Shown here: in pieces, positions 51,807 through 62,850 of the stretch
Numbering within the stretch: the stretch's first letter is position 1
Layout: the number at the start of each line of letters is the position of its first letter
Source: Proteobacteria bacterium 005FR1
GTDB lineage: Bacteria > Pseudomonadota > Gammaproteobacteria > Pseudomonadales > Cellvibrionaceae
Length of the DNA: 64,000 bases
Reading direction: 5' to 3'
NCBI GenBank assembly: GCA_026192395.1
Contig: WACF01000001.1
Span: 3,532,309 to 3,596,308, forward strand
Program-made: the position numbers and the translations under genes
The notes under the pieces: generated by a model
The model's database searches: none
Seen by the model: the letters and a program-made list of their open reading frames with translations, nothing else
What the model was told of the DNA's origin: nothing

Positions 51807-52766
51807 TCAGATCAGGCTGGCCGCCTTCAATATCACGATACCCGCGCTAACGCTGAGGACGGAAGCCAGCGTAGAGAGGACCACGATGTTCGCCGCCATA
51901 CTGCCTTTCCCGCCCATCGCATGCACCATGATGTAACTGGCAGTGGCGGTGGGTGCGGCGGCCATCAGAAATGACACGCCAAGCTCCATTTCGCTGAACC
52001 CAAACGGGTAGGCCAGCGCCACAGTGGCTGCCGGGACAATCACCAGTTTGAAGGCCACCGTGTAGGCGGGCACTTTCGAGGCAAGGCGCAGCTCACGGAG
52101 ATTGATGCTGCCGCCAATACAGAGCAGCGCCAGGGGCAAGGTCATTGCGCTGATGTATTCGCCGGTCTGCATCAGCACCGGGTGCAGACCAATGCCGAGG
52201 TAGGACCAGAGCAGTGCCAGGACGATGGAAATCACAATGGGATTCTTTACGATATTGCCAACCACTCGTTTTAACATGCCGCCATCTCCGGCGGTGAGCG
52301 TCTGTGTTAGTACGTAAACCGAAAGCACGTTGTACATGATCGTTAGCACCGCCATGTACAGTGAGGCGGTGGCGAGTCCGGCGTTGCCGTAGGCGTTGAT
52401 GCAGAATGCCAGCCCGATAACGCCCATGTTCCCTCGAAAGGAACCCTGAACAAATATCCCTCGTTCGCCGCGCTCGCGAATGAAGGCAACAGAAAGGGCG
52501 TAAAGCACCGCGAATGCGAGCGCGGTGGCGACGAGACCAACCGCCACCAGGCGCAGATTCAGCACCTGCTTGAAATCCGTTTGCACGATGTTGACGAACA
52601 GAAGCGTCGGCAGCCCAACGGAAAAAACCAGCCAGGAGGCCGAGTTGACGAAACCGTCGTTGATCAACTGGAATCGCTTGAGAATGATGCCGAGCACCAC
52701 CAACAGGAAAATGGGTGCGGTGATGCCCAGAGCAAAATTGAGCGTGGCGAGGAAGGATGTGTCCAT
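51807..52766 (-). CDS. AEC (auxin efflux carrier) family transporter, 319 aa
   Basis: Ten membrane segments in two blocks of five, the layout of AEC/BASS-like permeases. Conserved helix-breaking stretches are visible (GSFRGNMGVIGLAFCINAYG and MAAAPTATASYIMVHAMGGK). Bacterial AEC proteins export or import small organic acids or amino-acid derivatives; no substrate can be named. The ATG is at 52766. Followed leftward by a gap up to the convergent lipoprotein gene and preceded by the small DUF1289 gene in the same direction. Confidence 0.88.
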   Translation of the reverse strand: MDTSFLATLNFALGITAPIFLLVVLGIILKRFQLINDGFVNSASWLVFSVGLPTLLFVNIVQTDFKQVLNLRLVAVGLVATALAFAVLYALSVAFIRERGERGIFVQGSFRGNMGVIGLAFCINAYGNAGLATASLYMAVLTIMYNVLSVYVLTQTLTAGDGGMLKRVVGNIVKNPIVISIVLALLWSYLGIGLHPVLMQTGEYISAMTLPLALLCIGGSINLRELRLASKVPAYTVAFKLVIVPAATVALAYPFGFSEMELGVSFLMAAAPTATASYIMVHAMGGKGSMAANIVVLSTLASVLSVSAGIVILKAASLI

Positions 52767-52840
52767 GAGGTGAGGCTTGAACGACTGCGGACCACCACTT
52801 TAGCACAGCCGTCCCTGATGGGGCAGGTCGCCGGCTGAGG

Positions 52841-53029
52841 CTACTTCAACTGGAAGCGTTGGGTGGATTTCCGCCGCTCGCCCGCGCGCTGCAAAACTTT
52901 TTTCTTTTCATCGGCTGAAAGATTGCCCCACCTGGAAATCTCCTGGCCGCTGCGAAAGCAACCCACGCACACATCATCTTCGTTCAAGGCGCAAACCGAA
53001 ATGCAGGGAGATTTGGGTGAATTGTTCAT
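52841..53029 (-). CDS. DUF1289 domain protein, 62 aa
   Basis: The ATG at 53029 gives the typical start MNNSPKSPCISVCALNEDDV followed by CVGCFRSGQEISRWGNLSAD and an EKKKVLQRAGERR helix. Two Cys pairs (CISVC and CVGC) probably bind a metal or iron-sulfur cluster. The family has no established function. It ends 74 bases before the AEC gene start and may be cotranscribed with it. Confidence 0.85.
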   Translation of the reverse strand: MNNSPKSPCISVCALNEDDVCVGCFRSGQEISRWGNLSADEKKKVLQRAGERRKSTQRFQLK

Positions 53030-53065
53030 GCGTGTTTCACAACTCGCAAAAATGACATGCCAAAT

Positions 53066-53095
53066 AAAAAGGCCACGCTCTGCAGCGTGGCCTTT
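53066..53095 (-). terminator. rho-independent terminator of the aldehyde dehydrogenase gene
   Basis: AAAGGCCACGCT (53068-53079) pairs perfectly with AGCGTGGCCTTT (53084-53095); a T-run follows on the minus strand. Confidence 0.88.
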
Positions 53096-53115
53096 GGCGT
53101 TTCTACCGCCTGGCG

Positions 53116-54543
53116 TTACTTGGCTTCGAAGCCCATCACGGCCTTGAGTTCCAGGAACTCGTCGAAACCGTGTGCACCCCACTCACGGCCGTTACCGGAC
53201 TGCTTGTAACCGCCGAAAGGTGCTTTCACGTCCACCGGTGCGCCATTGATGTGGACCATGCCGGTGCGCATGCGCGAGGCAACGCGACGAGCCCGCTCCT
53301 GACTGCCGGAAACGTAGCCGGATAGACCGTAGATGCTGTCGTTGGCAATGCGGATCGCATCTTCTTCATCTTTGTAGGGAATGATCGAGAGAACCGGCCC
53401 GAAGATTTCTTCCTGGCAGATGGTGTCGCTGTTCTTCAGGTTGGCGAAGATGGTCGGCTTGGTATAGAAGCCGACTTCCAGTCCTTCCGGCTTGCCGGGA
53501 CCACCGTAAACAAGCTCGCAGCCTTCGTCGATGGCCTGTTGAATCAGCTTCTGTACGGTTTTCCACTGCTTCTCGTTGGCCTGCGGTCCGATAGTGGTCT
53601 TGGGATCGTCCGGCGCACCGACCACAACTTTCGCGGCTACAGCTTTGGCGATCTCTACAACCTGGTCGTGCTTGTCCGCGGGCACCAGCATGCGGGTGGG
53701 CGCGTTACAGGATTGTCCGGTGTTGTTGAAGCAGCTCATCACGCCAATCTTCACCGCGCGCTCGAGATCCGCGTCGTCGAGAATAATGTTGGCAGACTTG
53801 CCACCGAGTTCCAGAGACACGCGCTTGATGCTGTCGGCGGCGTACTTGGAGACCTGCGCACCAGCATAGGTGGAACCGGTCAGGGAGATCATGTCCACGT
53901 CCGGATGGGTGGACAGCCACTCGCCTACCTGAGGACCTGCGCCATTGATCAGATTGAAAACGCCCGGGGGATAGCCGGCGGCATCGATCATTTCAGCCAG
54001 AACATAAGCGTCCATCGGCGCCACTTGGCTGGGCTTCAGCACCATAGTGCAGCCGGTGGCCAGTGCCGGCGCCACTTTGCACATAATCTGGTTAATGGGC
54101 CAGTTCCAGGGAGTGATGAAGCCGCAGACGCCGATAGGCTCCTTGAACACGTGAGTGGTGCCGAGCTTTTCTTCGAATTCGAAGGTTTTCAGAATTTCCG
54201 CTGCGGTGGCGATGTGACCGAGACCGGTGGCTGCCTGGGCTTTCTGGGAGAAGGCTGCCGGTGCGCCCATTTCGAGCGTAATGGCTTCGGCCATGTCGGA
54301 ATAGCGCTCTTTGTAAACTTCGGCCAACTTGTTCAGCAGCGCCAGTCGCTCTTCGCGAGTGGTTTGAGAAAAGCTGTCGAAAGCTGCCTTGGCTGCTGCC
54401 ACTGCGCGATCAACGTCTTCCTTTCCCGCCATCGAAATTTTGGCAACCGGCTGTTCAGTAGCCGGGTTGATTACGTCAATCTGTCGGGACTCGACGGGAT
54501 CGACCCATTCACCATTGATGTAAAACTTCGTTAATTCTTTCAC
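53116..54543 (-). CDS. NAD(P)-dependent aldehyde dehydrogenase, 475 aa
   Basis: Cofactor loop TPWNWPINQIMCKVAPALAT, general base Glu in VSLELGGKSANIILDD and catalytic Cys in FNNTGQSCNAPTRML are all present. The GTG at 54543 has GGAGAA upstream. The class is broad (aliphatic, aromatic or semialdehyde oxidation to the acid); the substrate is not fixed by sequence. The ferredoxin gene lies 228 bases upstream in the same direction, perhaps reflecting a P450 or oxygenase pathway elsewhere (inference). Confidence 0.92.
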   Translation of the reverse strand: MKELTKFYINGEWVDPVESRQIDVINPATEQPVAKISMAGKEDVDRAVAAAKAAFDSFSQTTREERLALLNKLAEVYKERYSDMAEAITLEMGAPAAFSQKAQAATGLGHIATAAEILKTFEFEEKLGTTHVFKEPIGVCGFITPWNWPINQIMCKVAPALATGCTMVLKPSQVAPMDAYVLAEMIDAAGYPPGVFNLINGAGPQVGEWLSTHPDVDMISLTGSTYAGAQVSKYAADSIKRVSLELGGKSANIILDDADLERAVKIGVMSCFNNTGQSCNAPTRMLVPADKHDQVVEIAKAVAAKVVVGAPDDPKTTIGPQANEKQWKTVQKLIQQAIDEGCELVYGGPGKPEGLEVGFYTKPTIFANLKNSDTICQEEIFGPVLSIIPYKDEEDAIRIANDSIYGLSGYVSGSQERARRVASRMRTGMVHINGAPVDVKAPFGGYKQSGNGREWGAHGFDEFLELKAVMGFEAK

Positions 54544-54771
54544 GTTGTTCTCCAGAGTGATTAGCGAGATAACAGGACTTTATGAACTTGTATTGCGGAA
54601 AGTGATAGTACAGGCGAGCCATCGGTCAGCGAGTCGCCGATGTCCACGCGGATTGGCGATTTCACGGCGCGGAGTCGCCCGTTCGTCCATACGTGGAGCG
54701 AGTATTCGAGGTGGAGAAGGTACCCTCAGCAAGGGGGGCTGTCAATTGGACTACCCCTGTGGTGCGTGCGG

Positions 54772-55092
54772 TCAGATTTGCGACTTCGGCAGGCAAACCA
54801 CGAGGCCATCCAGTTCCTCGGTCACTTTGATCTGGCACGAGAGGCGGCTGTTCGGCTCGGGGTCCAGAACTATCTCGAGCAGATCTTTTTCAAACTCTCC
54901 CGGCTCTCCGACCTTGTCCATCCAGGCGTGATCCACATACACATGACAAGTCGCGCAGGTGCAGGAGCCGCCGCACTCTGCCAGAATGCCGTCGATCATA
55001 TTGTCGAGAGCGCCTTCCATTACGCTGTTGCCCTCGGGGACATCCACTTCCTGTTGATTGCCGTCGGGAGAGATGTAGGTCACTTTTGGCAT
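54772..55092 (-). CDS. [2Fe-2S] ferredoxin of the adrenodoxin/putidaredoxin type, 106 aa
   Basis: The ATG at 55092 with GAGGAAG upstream gives MPKVTYISPDGNQQEVDVPE, followed by the cluster motif CGGSCTCATCHVYV and the distal Cys in RLSCQIKV (C-X5-C-X2-C-Xn-C). Asp/Glu-rich helices (EFEKDLLEIVLDPE) match the surface that docks redox partners. Such ferredoxins pass electrons to cytochrome P450s, oxygenases or iron-sulfur assembly. It is monofunctional and near the aldehyde dehydrogenase gene, divergent from tadA. Confidence 0.92.
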   Translation of the reverse strand: MPKVTYISPDGNQQEVDVPEGNSVMEGALDNMIDGILAECGGSCTCATCHVYVDHAWMDKVGEPGEFEKDLLEIVLDPEPNSRLSCQIKVTEELDGLVVCLPKSQI

Positions 55093-55265
55093 AAACTTCC
55101 TCGGATAAGAGTCATTGCGGGCTTGTGCGGTGCGAGCGTGATGCAATCGCTGGCGCAGCAGGTGGCAATAGAGGTGGCGAAAAAGGTGGCCGTAATAATA
55201 GGAGTTTGTGCGCAGCGAGGCAAACGGGCGCGCCACGCCGGGCGATTTCAACTGGTTGAGAAGAG

Positions 55266-55763
55266 ATGACTGAAGAGCAGGACCTTCGCTGCATGCGTCG
55301 CGCGCTTGCGCTGGCTGATCAGGCCGCGGCGGTGGGCGAGGTGCCGGTGGGAGCGGTAATCGCCGATGCCGGCGGGGAAATCATTGCTGAGGGCTGGAAT
55401 CAGCCGATCAGCGCCAGCGATCCTACAGCGCATGCGGAGATTGTCGCGCTGCGTGCGGCCGCGCTGGCCATGCAGAATTATCGGCTGCCAGGCACGACGC
55501 TCTACGTGACCATCGAACCCTGCACCATGTGCGCTGGCGCCCTGTTGCACAGCCGCATCGATCGGCTGGTCATCGCCGCGCAAGAGCCGAAAGCGGGAGC
55601 TATCATCAGTCAGGCTCAAATACTCGATGCGCCTTATGGCAATCACCGAGTCAGTTATGAACTGGGGCTATGTGGTGAAGAGGCCGCTGCGAAAATGTCG
55701 GATTTTTTTCGAGTACGGCGCGCGCAAAAGCGGGAAGAAAGAAAAGCAAAGCGCGAGCAATAA
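55266..55763 (+). CDS. tadA: tRNA-specific adenosine-34 deaminase, 165 aa
   Basis: Zinc motifs HAEIVAL (catalytic Glu) and EPCTMCAG are present, with the PVGAVI-x-DAGGEI strand typical of TadA. Length is as for E. coli TadA. The enzyme makes inosine at the wobble base of tRNA-Arg(ACG) and is essential. The neighbourhood with convergent mltF and then purL is common in pseudomonad relatives. Confidence 0.95.
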   Translation: MTEEQDLRCMRRALALADQAAAVGEVPVGAVIADAGGEIIAEGWNQPISASDPTAHAEIVALRAAALAMQNYRLPGTTLYVTIEPCTMCAGALLHSRIDRLVIAAQEPKAGAIISQAQILDAPYGNHRVSYELGLCGEEAAAKMSDFFRVRRAQKREERKAKREQ

Positions 55764-55817
55764 CCAGCTCGTGATATCCAAGCAATGGCAAGCCAGCCGA
55801 AGGTCAAGCTCTCGCAA

Positions 55818-57299
55818 TCATAGAGACAGCGAGAGCGAAATCAGTCCTCTGTCCGCGGCCTTGATGCTGTCAAAGTGCTCGGTCGCGTCCGCCACTTGCC
55901 GCTGCTTCTGCTGATCAAGCCAGCGCAGGATGTTGTAGAACTGGCGGATGTGTTGCACGTAGGCCACCGGCTCCCAGCCGCGCGCGTAACCAAACTTGGT
56001 GTGCTGGTAGTACTTGCGCTTGGCAAGCAGCGGCAGATATTGCTTCACATCGGCCCACTTGTCCGGGTCGGCTCCGTGACTTTCGGTAAGAACGCGCGCG
56101 TCCTCCAGGTGTCCCATGCCGACGTTGTAAGCGGCCAGAGCAAACCAGGTTCGATCCGGCCCCTGAATGCGTTCGGGAATCCGCTGATAGATCTGTTTGA
56201 AGTAGCGGGCACCGCCATGAATGCTTTGCTCCGGGTCAATGCGATTGGAGATGCCCAGCTCTTTTGCCGTTACCAAAGTCAGCATCATCAGACCGCGCAC
56301 GCCGGTATGGGAGCGGGCTTTTGGATCCCAATGGGATTCCTGATAGCTCATCGCCGCCAGCAGGCGCCAGTCAATGCCATATTCTTCGCCGGCGGCTTGC
56401 AGATAGCCTTCCCAGTTGGGCAGTCGCGTCTTCACCCGGTCCGCAAACAACAGCGCGCCACCTTTATTGACCTTGTCCATGTGGCCGTAAAAATATTCCG
56501 TCACTTCCGCCAGTCGACCGCTCTCTGCTATGCGAGCGAAGAACTCCTGGGCGGCATCGTAGAGACTTGAATCCGCCTGCCTGGGAAAGGCCCAGGCCAG
56601 CTGCTGGGGTTCAGAAATGTCAAAGGCCGATTGCGCGTTGGGATAGACATTGCGATTGATGGCAAACGCATTGGAATCCACGATCGCATACTGCACCTGG
56701 CCGGTGTGGACCATCTGAACCAGATCGATCATTTCCAAATCGTGTCGCTCACTCCAGCGAAGCTCGGGGTAGTCGCGCCGCAGCTCCCGCAAGCGCTCGG
56801 AATGGGAACTGTTGGCTATCACCAGAATCTCTTTGCCGATCAGGTCGGCGACCTCGGCGGGGCGCTCACCGTCGCGGTGATAAATAAGCTGCTGAGTGAC
56901 TTCCAGGTAAGGCTGACCGAAACGCACCTTAGCTTTGCGCCGTTCGGTCACAGTCAGGCCGGAGGCTCCGATGTCTGCCATCGGGCGGCCTACAGAGTCG
57001 ATGAGCAGGCCGAGATTGGATTCTTCACGGATCACCAGTTCTACGCCGAGTTCGTCGGCAAAGGCTTTGGCGAGCGTGTATTCGAAACCGGTGAGGCCGT
57101 GCGGGCCTTCGTAGTAGGTGGTGGGTCCGTTGCGCGAGAGCACATACAGCTTGCCTTCGGCCTGGATTCTTTCCAGGACGGTAGGCGTCTTGCTGCTGAC
57201 GAGGACTGTCGAAGTCAGTAGCAGCAGACCGGTGGCGAGGAAGCGCTTCAACATGCGTTGGACTGGACTTGGTTTCCTGATTCGTCTTCGAAATCGCAT
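55818..57299 (-). CDS. mltF: membrane-bound lytic murein transglycosylase F, 493 aa
   Basis: The N-terminal signal/anchor is RRRIRKPSPVQRMLKRFLAT and the hydrophobic stretch after it. Residues about 35-260 are a periplasmic binding-protein type 3 domain (KLYVLSRNGPTTYYEGPHGL onward). Residues about 280-480 are an SLT goose-type lysozyme domain with the catalytic Glu in AAMSYQESHWDPKARSHTGV. It cuts glycan strands of peptidoglycan. The ATG at 57299 has GGGAAGG nine bases upstream; a TTG at 57308 would overlap that site. Confidence 0.93.
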   Translation of the reverse strand: MRFRRRIRKPSPVQRMLKRFLATGLLLLTSTVLVSSKTPTVLERIQAEGKLYVLSRNGPTTYYEGPHGLTGFEYTLAKAFADELGVELVIREESNLGLLIDSVGRPMADIGASGLTVTERRKAKVRFGQPYLEVTQQLIYHRDGERPAEVADLIGKEILVIANSSHSERLRELRRDYPELRWSERHDLEMIDLVQMVHTGQVQYAIVDSNAFAINRNVYPNAQSAFDISEPQQLAWAFPRQADSSLYDAAQEFFARIAESGRLAEVTEYFYGHMDKVNKGGALLFADRVKTRLPNWEGYLQAAGEEYGIDWRLLAAMSYQESHWDPKARSHTGVRGLMMLTLVTAKELGISNRIDPEQSIHGGARYFKQIYQRIPERIQGPDRTWFALAAYNVGMGHLEDARVLTESHGADPDKWADVKQYLPLLAKRKYYQHTKFGYARGWEPVAYVQHIRQFYNILRWLDQQKQRQVADATEHFDSIKAADRGLISLSLSL

Positions 57300-57695
57300 G
57301 ATCGTCAACCTTCCCTGGGACGTAAGCTACGCGATGTGGCGCGATTTTAATGGCTCAGTATGTGATCAGCTAGCTTGCACTCTTTTTAAAGATGAGGTAG
57401 GGCATTTGCCCTCGACCCGGAAATGGAGATCGGGGCACACTTTATTGTCCAGATAGAGCGTGCGGCGAGAACATTGTTCCCGGATCTGGTGTGTTGGCGT
57501 GAGAAACATTGCGCTATAAGCGTATCTAATAGTCGCTATTTGTGGCTATCCCAGGATTGTGCGCAGCCCATTTCACCGTCATCAGCTGCCATCCCCGGCG
57601 CTATCCAGTACAATGGCGCCTCCCCGGCAGCGGGCAAGTCGAGAGTCCCCCTGGCCCGCCTTCCAATTTGCATCAATTCGAGGTGATCAACCGCT
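57300..57695. other. 396-base divergent region between mltF and purL
   Basis: No gene or strong structure is seen. It must hold both promoters. An AT-richer stretch at about 57500-57550 fits the purL promoter; I see no clear PurR operator. Confidence 0.5.
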
Positions 57696-60600
57696 ATGCT
57701 GACCCTGCTCGGCGCTCCGGCACTTTCCGCCTTTCGCAGGCAAAAACTCCTGGCCAGCTTGCAAGAACAAGATTCCAGCATAGTCGGGGTCACTGCCCGA
57801 TACGTTCATTTCGCCGGCTTGAAGCCGGGGACGAATCCGCTTGACGAGGCGCAGCAAGCGGTCCTCGCCAAGTTGCTCGAGTATGGTCCTACCATTGAAG
57901 CCGGTGAGGCTCCCGCGCAGGCCAGCACCGAGCACACCTTCGTGGTGGTTCCTCGTCCCGGCACTATTTCTCCCTGGGCTTCCAAAGCCAGCGACATCGC
58001 CCACAACGTGGGGCTGGCCACAATCAACCGCATCGAGCGCGGTGTTGTTTACACCGTTCACAGCAGTGCAGACCGCATTGTCGACGTCACGACCGTTCTG
58101 CACGACCGCATGGTGGAAGTGGTCTTCACTCGCATTGACGAGGCCGAAGCGCTTTTCGAAGAAGAAAGCCCCCGGCCCTCCCGACAGATCCCGGTTCTCG
58201 AGCAGGGGCGCGCTGCACTGGAAAACGCCAATACAGAACTGGGCCTCGCGCTGGCCGAAGACGAAATCGATTACCTGCTCAAGAGCTACCGGGATCTGCA
58301 GCGCAACCCGGTGGATGTAGAGCTGATGATGTTTGCCCAGGCCAACTCGGAGCACTGCCGCCACAAGATCTTCAATGCCAGCTGGACGCTTGACGGCGAA
58401 GACCAGCCCCACTCGCTGTTTCAGATGATCAAGAACACCTACCAGCAGGGTGGCGAAGGCGTGCTGTCGGCCTATGCGGACAATGCCGCCGTTATGGAAG
58501 GTCATCTGGCCGGTCGTTTTTATCCCGACCCGCAAACCAAAGTGTATGGCTACAACCAGGAAGCCATACACATACTGATGAAGGTTGAAACCCACAACCA
58601 TCCTACGGCCATCGCGCCCTTTCCCGGCGCCGGCACTGGTGCCGGTGGTGAGATTCGCGATGAGGGCGCGGTGGGGCGCGGTTCCAAGCCCAAGGTGGGG
58701 CTGACCGGTTTCACTGTCTCGAATCTGCAGATCCCCGGATATCAGCAACCCTGGGAGAACGACTACGGCAAGCCCGATCGCATCGTCAGCGCTCTGGACA
58801 TCATGCTGGAAGGACCCATCGGTGGGGCCGCCTTCAATAACGAATTCGGTCGCCCGAACATCTGCGGTTACTTCCGGACCTTCGAAGCGGACTTCGATGG
58901 CGAGCGCCGCGGCTATCACAAGCCCATCATGCTGGCTGGCGGTTACGGCAACATCCGCGACGGGCATGTCGAGAAGCCCACCTTCAGACCTGGGACTCAG
59001 CTGATCGTTCTCGGGGGGCCGGCCATGCTGATCGGACTTGGCGGCGGTGCGGCCTCATCGATGAGCGCAGGCGCTTCCAGTGAAGATCTGGACTTCGCCT
59101 CCGTGCAGCGCCAGAACCCGGAAATCGAACGCCGCTGTCAGGAGGTCATTGACCAGTGCTGGCAACTGGGCGATCACAATCCTATTGCCTTCATTCACGA
59201 CGTGGGCGCGGGCGGTCTGTCGAATGCTTTCCCGGAGCTGGTGAAAGATGGCGGCTGCGGCGGCAAATTCCAGCTGCGCAATGTGCCCTCCGACGAACCG
59301 GGCATGAGCCCGCTTGAGCTGTGGTGCAACGAATCGCAGGAGCGCTACGTGCTCGCGGTCAGGTCGGACAACCTTGCGGTATTCGAAGCCATCTGCCAGC
59401 GTGAGCGTGCGCCTTACGCCGTTGTCGGCGAAGCCAGCGAAGAGAAGCGCATCGTTGTGGAGGATGCGTTCTTCAATAACGCGCCTATCGATCTGCCGAT
59501 GCCGGTTCTGTTCGGCAAGCCGCCGAAAATGCACCGGGAAGCAACGGCGCATTACGGGCCGGCGCAGGCGCTGGAAACGAGTGGTATCACCGTGGCGGAA
59601 GCGGCCGAACGTGTATTGCAGCATCCCACCGTGGCCAGCAAAAAGTTTCTGATCACCATTGGCGATCGCTTCGTGGGTGGCATGGTTGCCCGTGATCAGA
59701 TGGTCGGCCCCTGGCAGGTACCGGTAGCCGACTGCGCTGTTACCACCAGCGCATACGACACCTATGCGGGTGAAGCCATGTCCATGGGCGAGCGCACGCC
59801 ACTGGCGCTGTTGAACGCGCCGGCCTCGGGCCGCATGGCGGTGGCCGAGGCGATTACCAACATCGCCGCTGCCCGCATCGACTCCCTGAGTCATGTGCGG
59901 CTCTCGGCCAACTGGATGTGCGCTGCTGGCCATCGCGGCGAAGACGAAAAACTCTATCGCACCGTTGAAGCCATCGGCATGGAGCTGTGTCCGCAGCTGG
60001 GCATCACCATTCCGGTGGGCAAGGACTCCATGTCCATGCGCACCACCTGGTCCGAACAGGGGCAGAACAAAGCCGTCACCGCGCCGATGTCGGTGGTGAT
60101 TTCCGCCTTCGCCCCGGTGCTGGACGTACGCAAAACGGTGACGCCGCAGTTGCGCCGCGACCTTGGCGAGAGTCATCTGCTGTTTGTGGATCTCGCGGGC
60201 GGCAAGCAGCGCCTGGGCGGTTCCATTCTGGCACAGGTTTACAGTCAGCTCGGCGACGACGTGGCTGATGTGGAAAGCGCGGATGTTCTGAAAAACTTCT
60301 TCACCGCAATGCAGCATGCTCTCGCCAACCATCTGATCGCCGCTTACCACGATCGCTCCGACGGCGGTCTGTTCGCGACTCTCGCGGAGATGAGCTTCGC
60401 CGGCCGCTGCGGCTTTGCGGTGGATCTGAGTTCGCTCTGCCACAGTGTCGGTGGGGATGCCGTGCTGAATGCGCTTTTCAACGAAGAGCTCGGCGCAGTA
60501 CTGCAAGTGCGTGAAGCGGATCTGGATCACCTGCGCAAGGTATTTGCCGATGCCGGTCTCGCCGATGTCGTCTACGAGCTCGGCACGGTATCAGCGGATG

Positions 60601-61601
60601 AGCAGCTTCGATTCATGCGCGGCGACGAGACTGTTTTCACCGGCACACGCGCCGACCTGGAAACGCTCTGGAGCGAAACCAGCTATCGCATTCAAGCCAT
60701 GCGCGACAATCCGGAAAACGCCCGTCAGGAATACGAGCAGATCCGGGAGGACGATCCCGGCCTTTCCGTGCTGCTGTCCTACGACATCAACGAAGATATC
60801 GCCACTCCCTTCATTGCCTCCGGGCTCCGACCGAAAGTGGCCATCCTTCGCGAGCAGGGCGTGAACAGCCAGGTGGAAATGGCAGCTTGCTTTGATCGCG
60901 CCGGCTTTACCGCGGTGGACGTTCACATGAGCGATCTGCTGGCGGGCCGAGTTACACTTGCCGACTTTATCGGCCTGGTGGTTTGCGGTGGTTTCTCTTA
61001 CGGGGATGTGCTGGGCGCGGGCGAAGGCTGGGCCAAGACCGTGCTGTTTAACAGCAATGTGCGCGATGAGTTTCAGCGCTTCTTCCATCGCCCGGAAACG
61101 TTCAGCCTCGGCGTCTGCAATGGCTGTCAGATGATGTCCACCTTGCGGGAGCTGATTCCCGGCACCGAGCACTGGCCGCGCTTCGTGAAGAACGAATCCG
61201 AACAGTTCGAATCCCGTTTCGGTCTGGTGCAAATCCAGCAGTCGCCCTCGGTGCTGCTGGCGGGAATGGCCGGCTCCCACATGCCAGTGGCGATCGCGCA
61301 CGGAGAAGGCCGAGCCGAATTTGCCAATCCCGATGCGTTCCAGCGCTGCGACAGCAGCGGTTTGGTAAGCATGCGTTTTGTGGACAACCACATCCGTACT
61401 GCCGAACGCTATCCCGCCAATCCCAACGGATCGCCGGCGGGCATCACCGGCTTGTGCAGCACTGACGGCCGTGCCACTATCATGATGCCCCACCCGGAGC
61501 GGGTATTCCGTGCGGTGACCAACAGCTGGCACCCCGACGACTGGAAAGAGGATAGCCCCTGGATGCGCATGTTCAGAAACGCGCGCGTTTTCGTCAAATA
61601 A
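57696..61601 (+). CDS. purL: phosphoribosylformylglycinamidine synthase, single-chain, 1301 aa
   Basis: Full-length large PurL with N-terminal PurS-like region, two FGAM synthase halves ([20 protein letters not shown] region, ATP site; [11 protein letters not shown] later) and a C-terminal glutaminase domain with Cys in [15 protein letters not shown] and the His-Glu pair in MPHPERVFR. It catalyses the fourth step of purine synthesis using glutamine. ATG 57696 with GAGG upstream. The AI-2E family gene follows after 53 bases on the same strand. Confidence 0.97.
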   Translation: MLTLLGAPALSAFRRQKLLASLQEQDSSIVGVTARYVHFAGLKPGTNPLDEAQQAVLAKLLEYGPTIEAGEAPAQASTEHTFVVVPRPGTISPWASKASDIAHNVGLATINRIERGVVYTVHSSADRIVDVTTVLHDRMVEVVFTRIDEAEALFEEESPRPSRQIPVLEQGRAALENANTELGLALAEDEIDYLLKSYRDLQRNPVDVELMMFAQANSEHCRHKIFNASWTLDGEDQPHSLFQMIKNTYQQGGEGVLSAYADNAAVMEGHLAGRFYPDPQTKVYGYNQEAIHILMKVETHNHPTAIAPFPGAGTGAGGEIRDEGAVGRGSKPKVGLTGFTVSNLQIPGYQQPWENDYGKPDRIVSALDIMLEGPIGGAAFNNEFGRPNICGYFRTFEADFDGERRGYHKPIMLAGGYGNIRDGHVEKPTFRPGTQLIVLGGPAMLIGLGGGAASSMSAGASSEDLDFASVQRQNPEIERRCQEVIDQCWQLGDHNPIAFIHDVGAGGLSNAFPELVKDGGCGGKFQLRNVPSDEPGMSPLELWCNESQERYVLAVRSDNLAVFEAICQRERAPYAVVGEASEEKRIVVEDAFFNNAPIDLPMPVLFGKPPKMHREATAHYGPAQALETSGITVAEAAERVLQHPTVASKKFLITIGDRFVGGMVARDQMVGPWQVPVADCAVTTSAYDTYAGEAMSMGERTPLALLNAPASGRMAVAEAITNIAAARIDSLSHVRLSANWMCAAGHRGEDEKLYRTVEAIGMELCPQLGITIPVGKDSMSMRTTWSEQGQNKAVTAPMSVVISAFAPVLDVRKTVTPQLRRDLGESHLLFVDLAGGKQRLGGSILAQVYSQLGDDVADVESADVLKNFFTAMQHALANHLIAAYHDRSDGGLFATLAEMSFAGRCGFAVDLSSLCHSVGGDAVLNALFNEELGAVLQVREADLDHLRKVFADAGLADVVYELGTVSADEQLRFMRGDETVFTGTRADLETLWSETSYRIQAMRDNPENARQEYEQIREDDPGLSVLLSYDINEDIATPFIASGLRPKVAILREQGVNSQVEMAACFDRAGFTAVDVHMSDLLAGRVTLADFIGLVVCGGFSYGDVLGAGEGWAKTVLFNSNVRDEFQRFFHRPETFSLGVCNGCQMMSTLRELIPGTEHWPRFVKNESEQFESRFGLVQIQQSPSVLLAGMAGSHMPVAIAHGEGRAEFANPDAFQRCDSSGLVSMRFVDNHIRTAERYPANPNGSPAGITGLCSTDGRATIMMPHPERVFRAVTNSWHPDDWKEDSPWMRMFRNARVFVK

Positions 61602-61654
61602 ACGGAACCGTTCGGTCTTCAATAACAAAGGCGACAAAAAATCCGGAGGCTGAG

Positions 61655-62752
61655 GTGCTGGAGACCAAACCCGAGTACACCATTCAGGAAAAGCGAATCT
61701 TTGTCTGGGTACTCATTGCTGCGTCGCTGGCTTTTGGCTGGGTTCTGTCGCCCTTCCTGGCACCGATTCTGTGGGCGTCGATCCTCGCGGTACTTTTTCT
61801 ACCGGTACACAAGGCGCTTCTGCGCCTATTCCCAAAATTTCCCAACACCGTCACTGTTTTCACCCTGGTCATCGCCGTCTTCGTGGTGGTGCTGCCGGTG
61901 TTGCTGGTATTTACCTCGGTGCTCAACGAAGCTGCTCAGCTTTACGCTGATTACGAAGCGGGCAAGCTGGACTTCGGGAAGTACCTGAATCGCATCGAGC
62001 AGGCTTTTCCGGTGATCGAGCAGCAGGCGCAGTCACTGGGGGTGAATCTGGCCGACCTGCGGGAGCAGGCCAGCAGCATGGTGGGGACCGCCGCAAACTT
62101 TCTCGCCGAGCGCTCTCTCTACATCGGCCAAAATACGCTGTCCTTCCTGCTCAGCACTGGTCTGATGCTGTATCTCGCCTTCTTTCTGTTGCGGGACGGG
62201 CACAAGATCGTATTCTGGTTGAAAATTGCCTTTCCGCTCGATGACGAGCGCGAGAGTCAGTTGTTTGCGAAGTTCTCCGAAGTGACCCGCGCCACTGTGA
62301 AAGGCAATCTGGTGGTGGGGCTGGTTCAGGGTTCACTGGGTGGCATGATCTTCTGGGTGCTCGGCGTGCAGCCCGCGATTCTCTGGGCGGCCTTGATGGC
62401 TGTGGCCTCACTCATTCCGGCTGTGGGAACGGCGCTGATCTGGTTTCCGGTCTCGATCTATCTTTTCGCCATCGGCGACTACATGCAGGCGCTTTCGCTG
62501 ATCGCCTTCGGTGTGCTCGTTATCGGCACTGTGGATAACATCCTGCGTCCCATTCTGGTGGGTCGCGACACCAAGCTGCCGGATTATATCGTTCTGTTTT
62601 CCACGCTCGGTGGCCTGGCTTTATTTGGGATTCACGGTTTTGTCGTAGGCCCGCTGATCGCCGCACTGTTCTTTACGCTCTGGCATATGTTCATCCTTGA
62701 ATTCAATCCACACGATACCAAGGACATCGTGCCGGAAATCGAAGAGGTATAG
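61655..62752 (+). CDS. AI-2E/PerM family transporter, 365 aa
   Basis: Seven to eight membrane segments: a pair at the N-terminus (VLIAASLAFGWVLSPFLAPI, then TVTVFTLVIAVFVVVLPVLL), a helical extramembrane part (YADYEAGKLDFGKYLNRIEQ), then a C-terminal cluster including the GTVDNILRPILVGRDTKLPD motif typical of the family. Members export AI-2 or small solutes or drive Na+/H+ exchange; the name does not prove AI-2 transport. GTG start with GGAGG seven bases upstream. Confidence 0.88.
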   Translation: MLETKPEYTIQEKRIFVWVLIAASLAFGWVLSPFLAPILWASILAVLFLPVHKALLRLFPKFPNTVTVFTLVIAVFVVVLPVLLVFTSVLNEAAQLYADYEAGKLDFGKYLNRIEQAFPVIEQQAQSLGVNLADLREQASSMVGTAANFLAERSLYIGQNTLSFLLSTGLMLYLAFFLLRDGHKIVFWLKIAFPLDDERESQLFAKFSEVTRATVKGNLVVGLVQGSLGGMIFWVLGVQPAILWAALMAVASLIPAVGTALIWFPVSIYLFAIGDYMQALSLIAFGVLVIGTVDNILRPILVGRDTKLPDYIVLFSTLGGLALFGIHGFVVGPLIAALFFTLWHMFILEFNPHDTKDIVPEIEEV

Positions 62753-62801
62753 ACTCGAATCCGAGTCGACCCGCCGCTTTTCTCATCCCCTGCACAAACG
62801 A

Positions 62802-62836
62802 GCGAGCCTCACAGGCGGGCTCGCGCATGCCTTTTC
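62802..62836 (+). terminator. weak terminator after the AI-2E gene
   Basis: GCGAGCC (62802-62808) pairs with GGCTCGC (62818-62824), and TTTT follows at 62832-62835. Confidence 0.4.
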
Positions 62837-62850
62837 GTCACTCGTCCAAC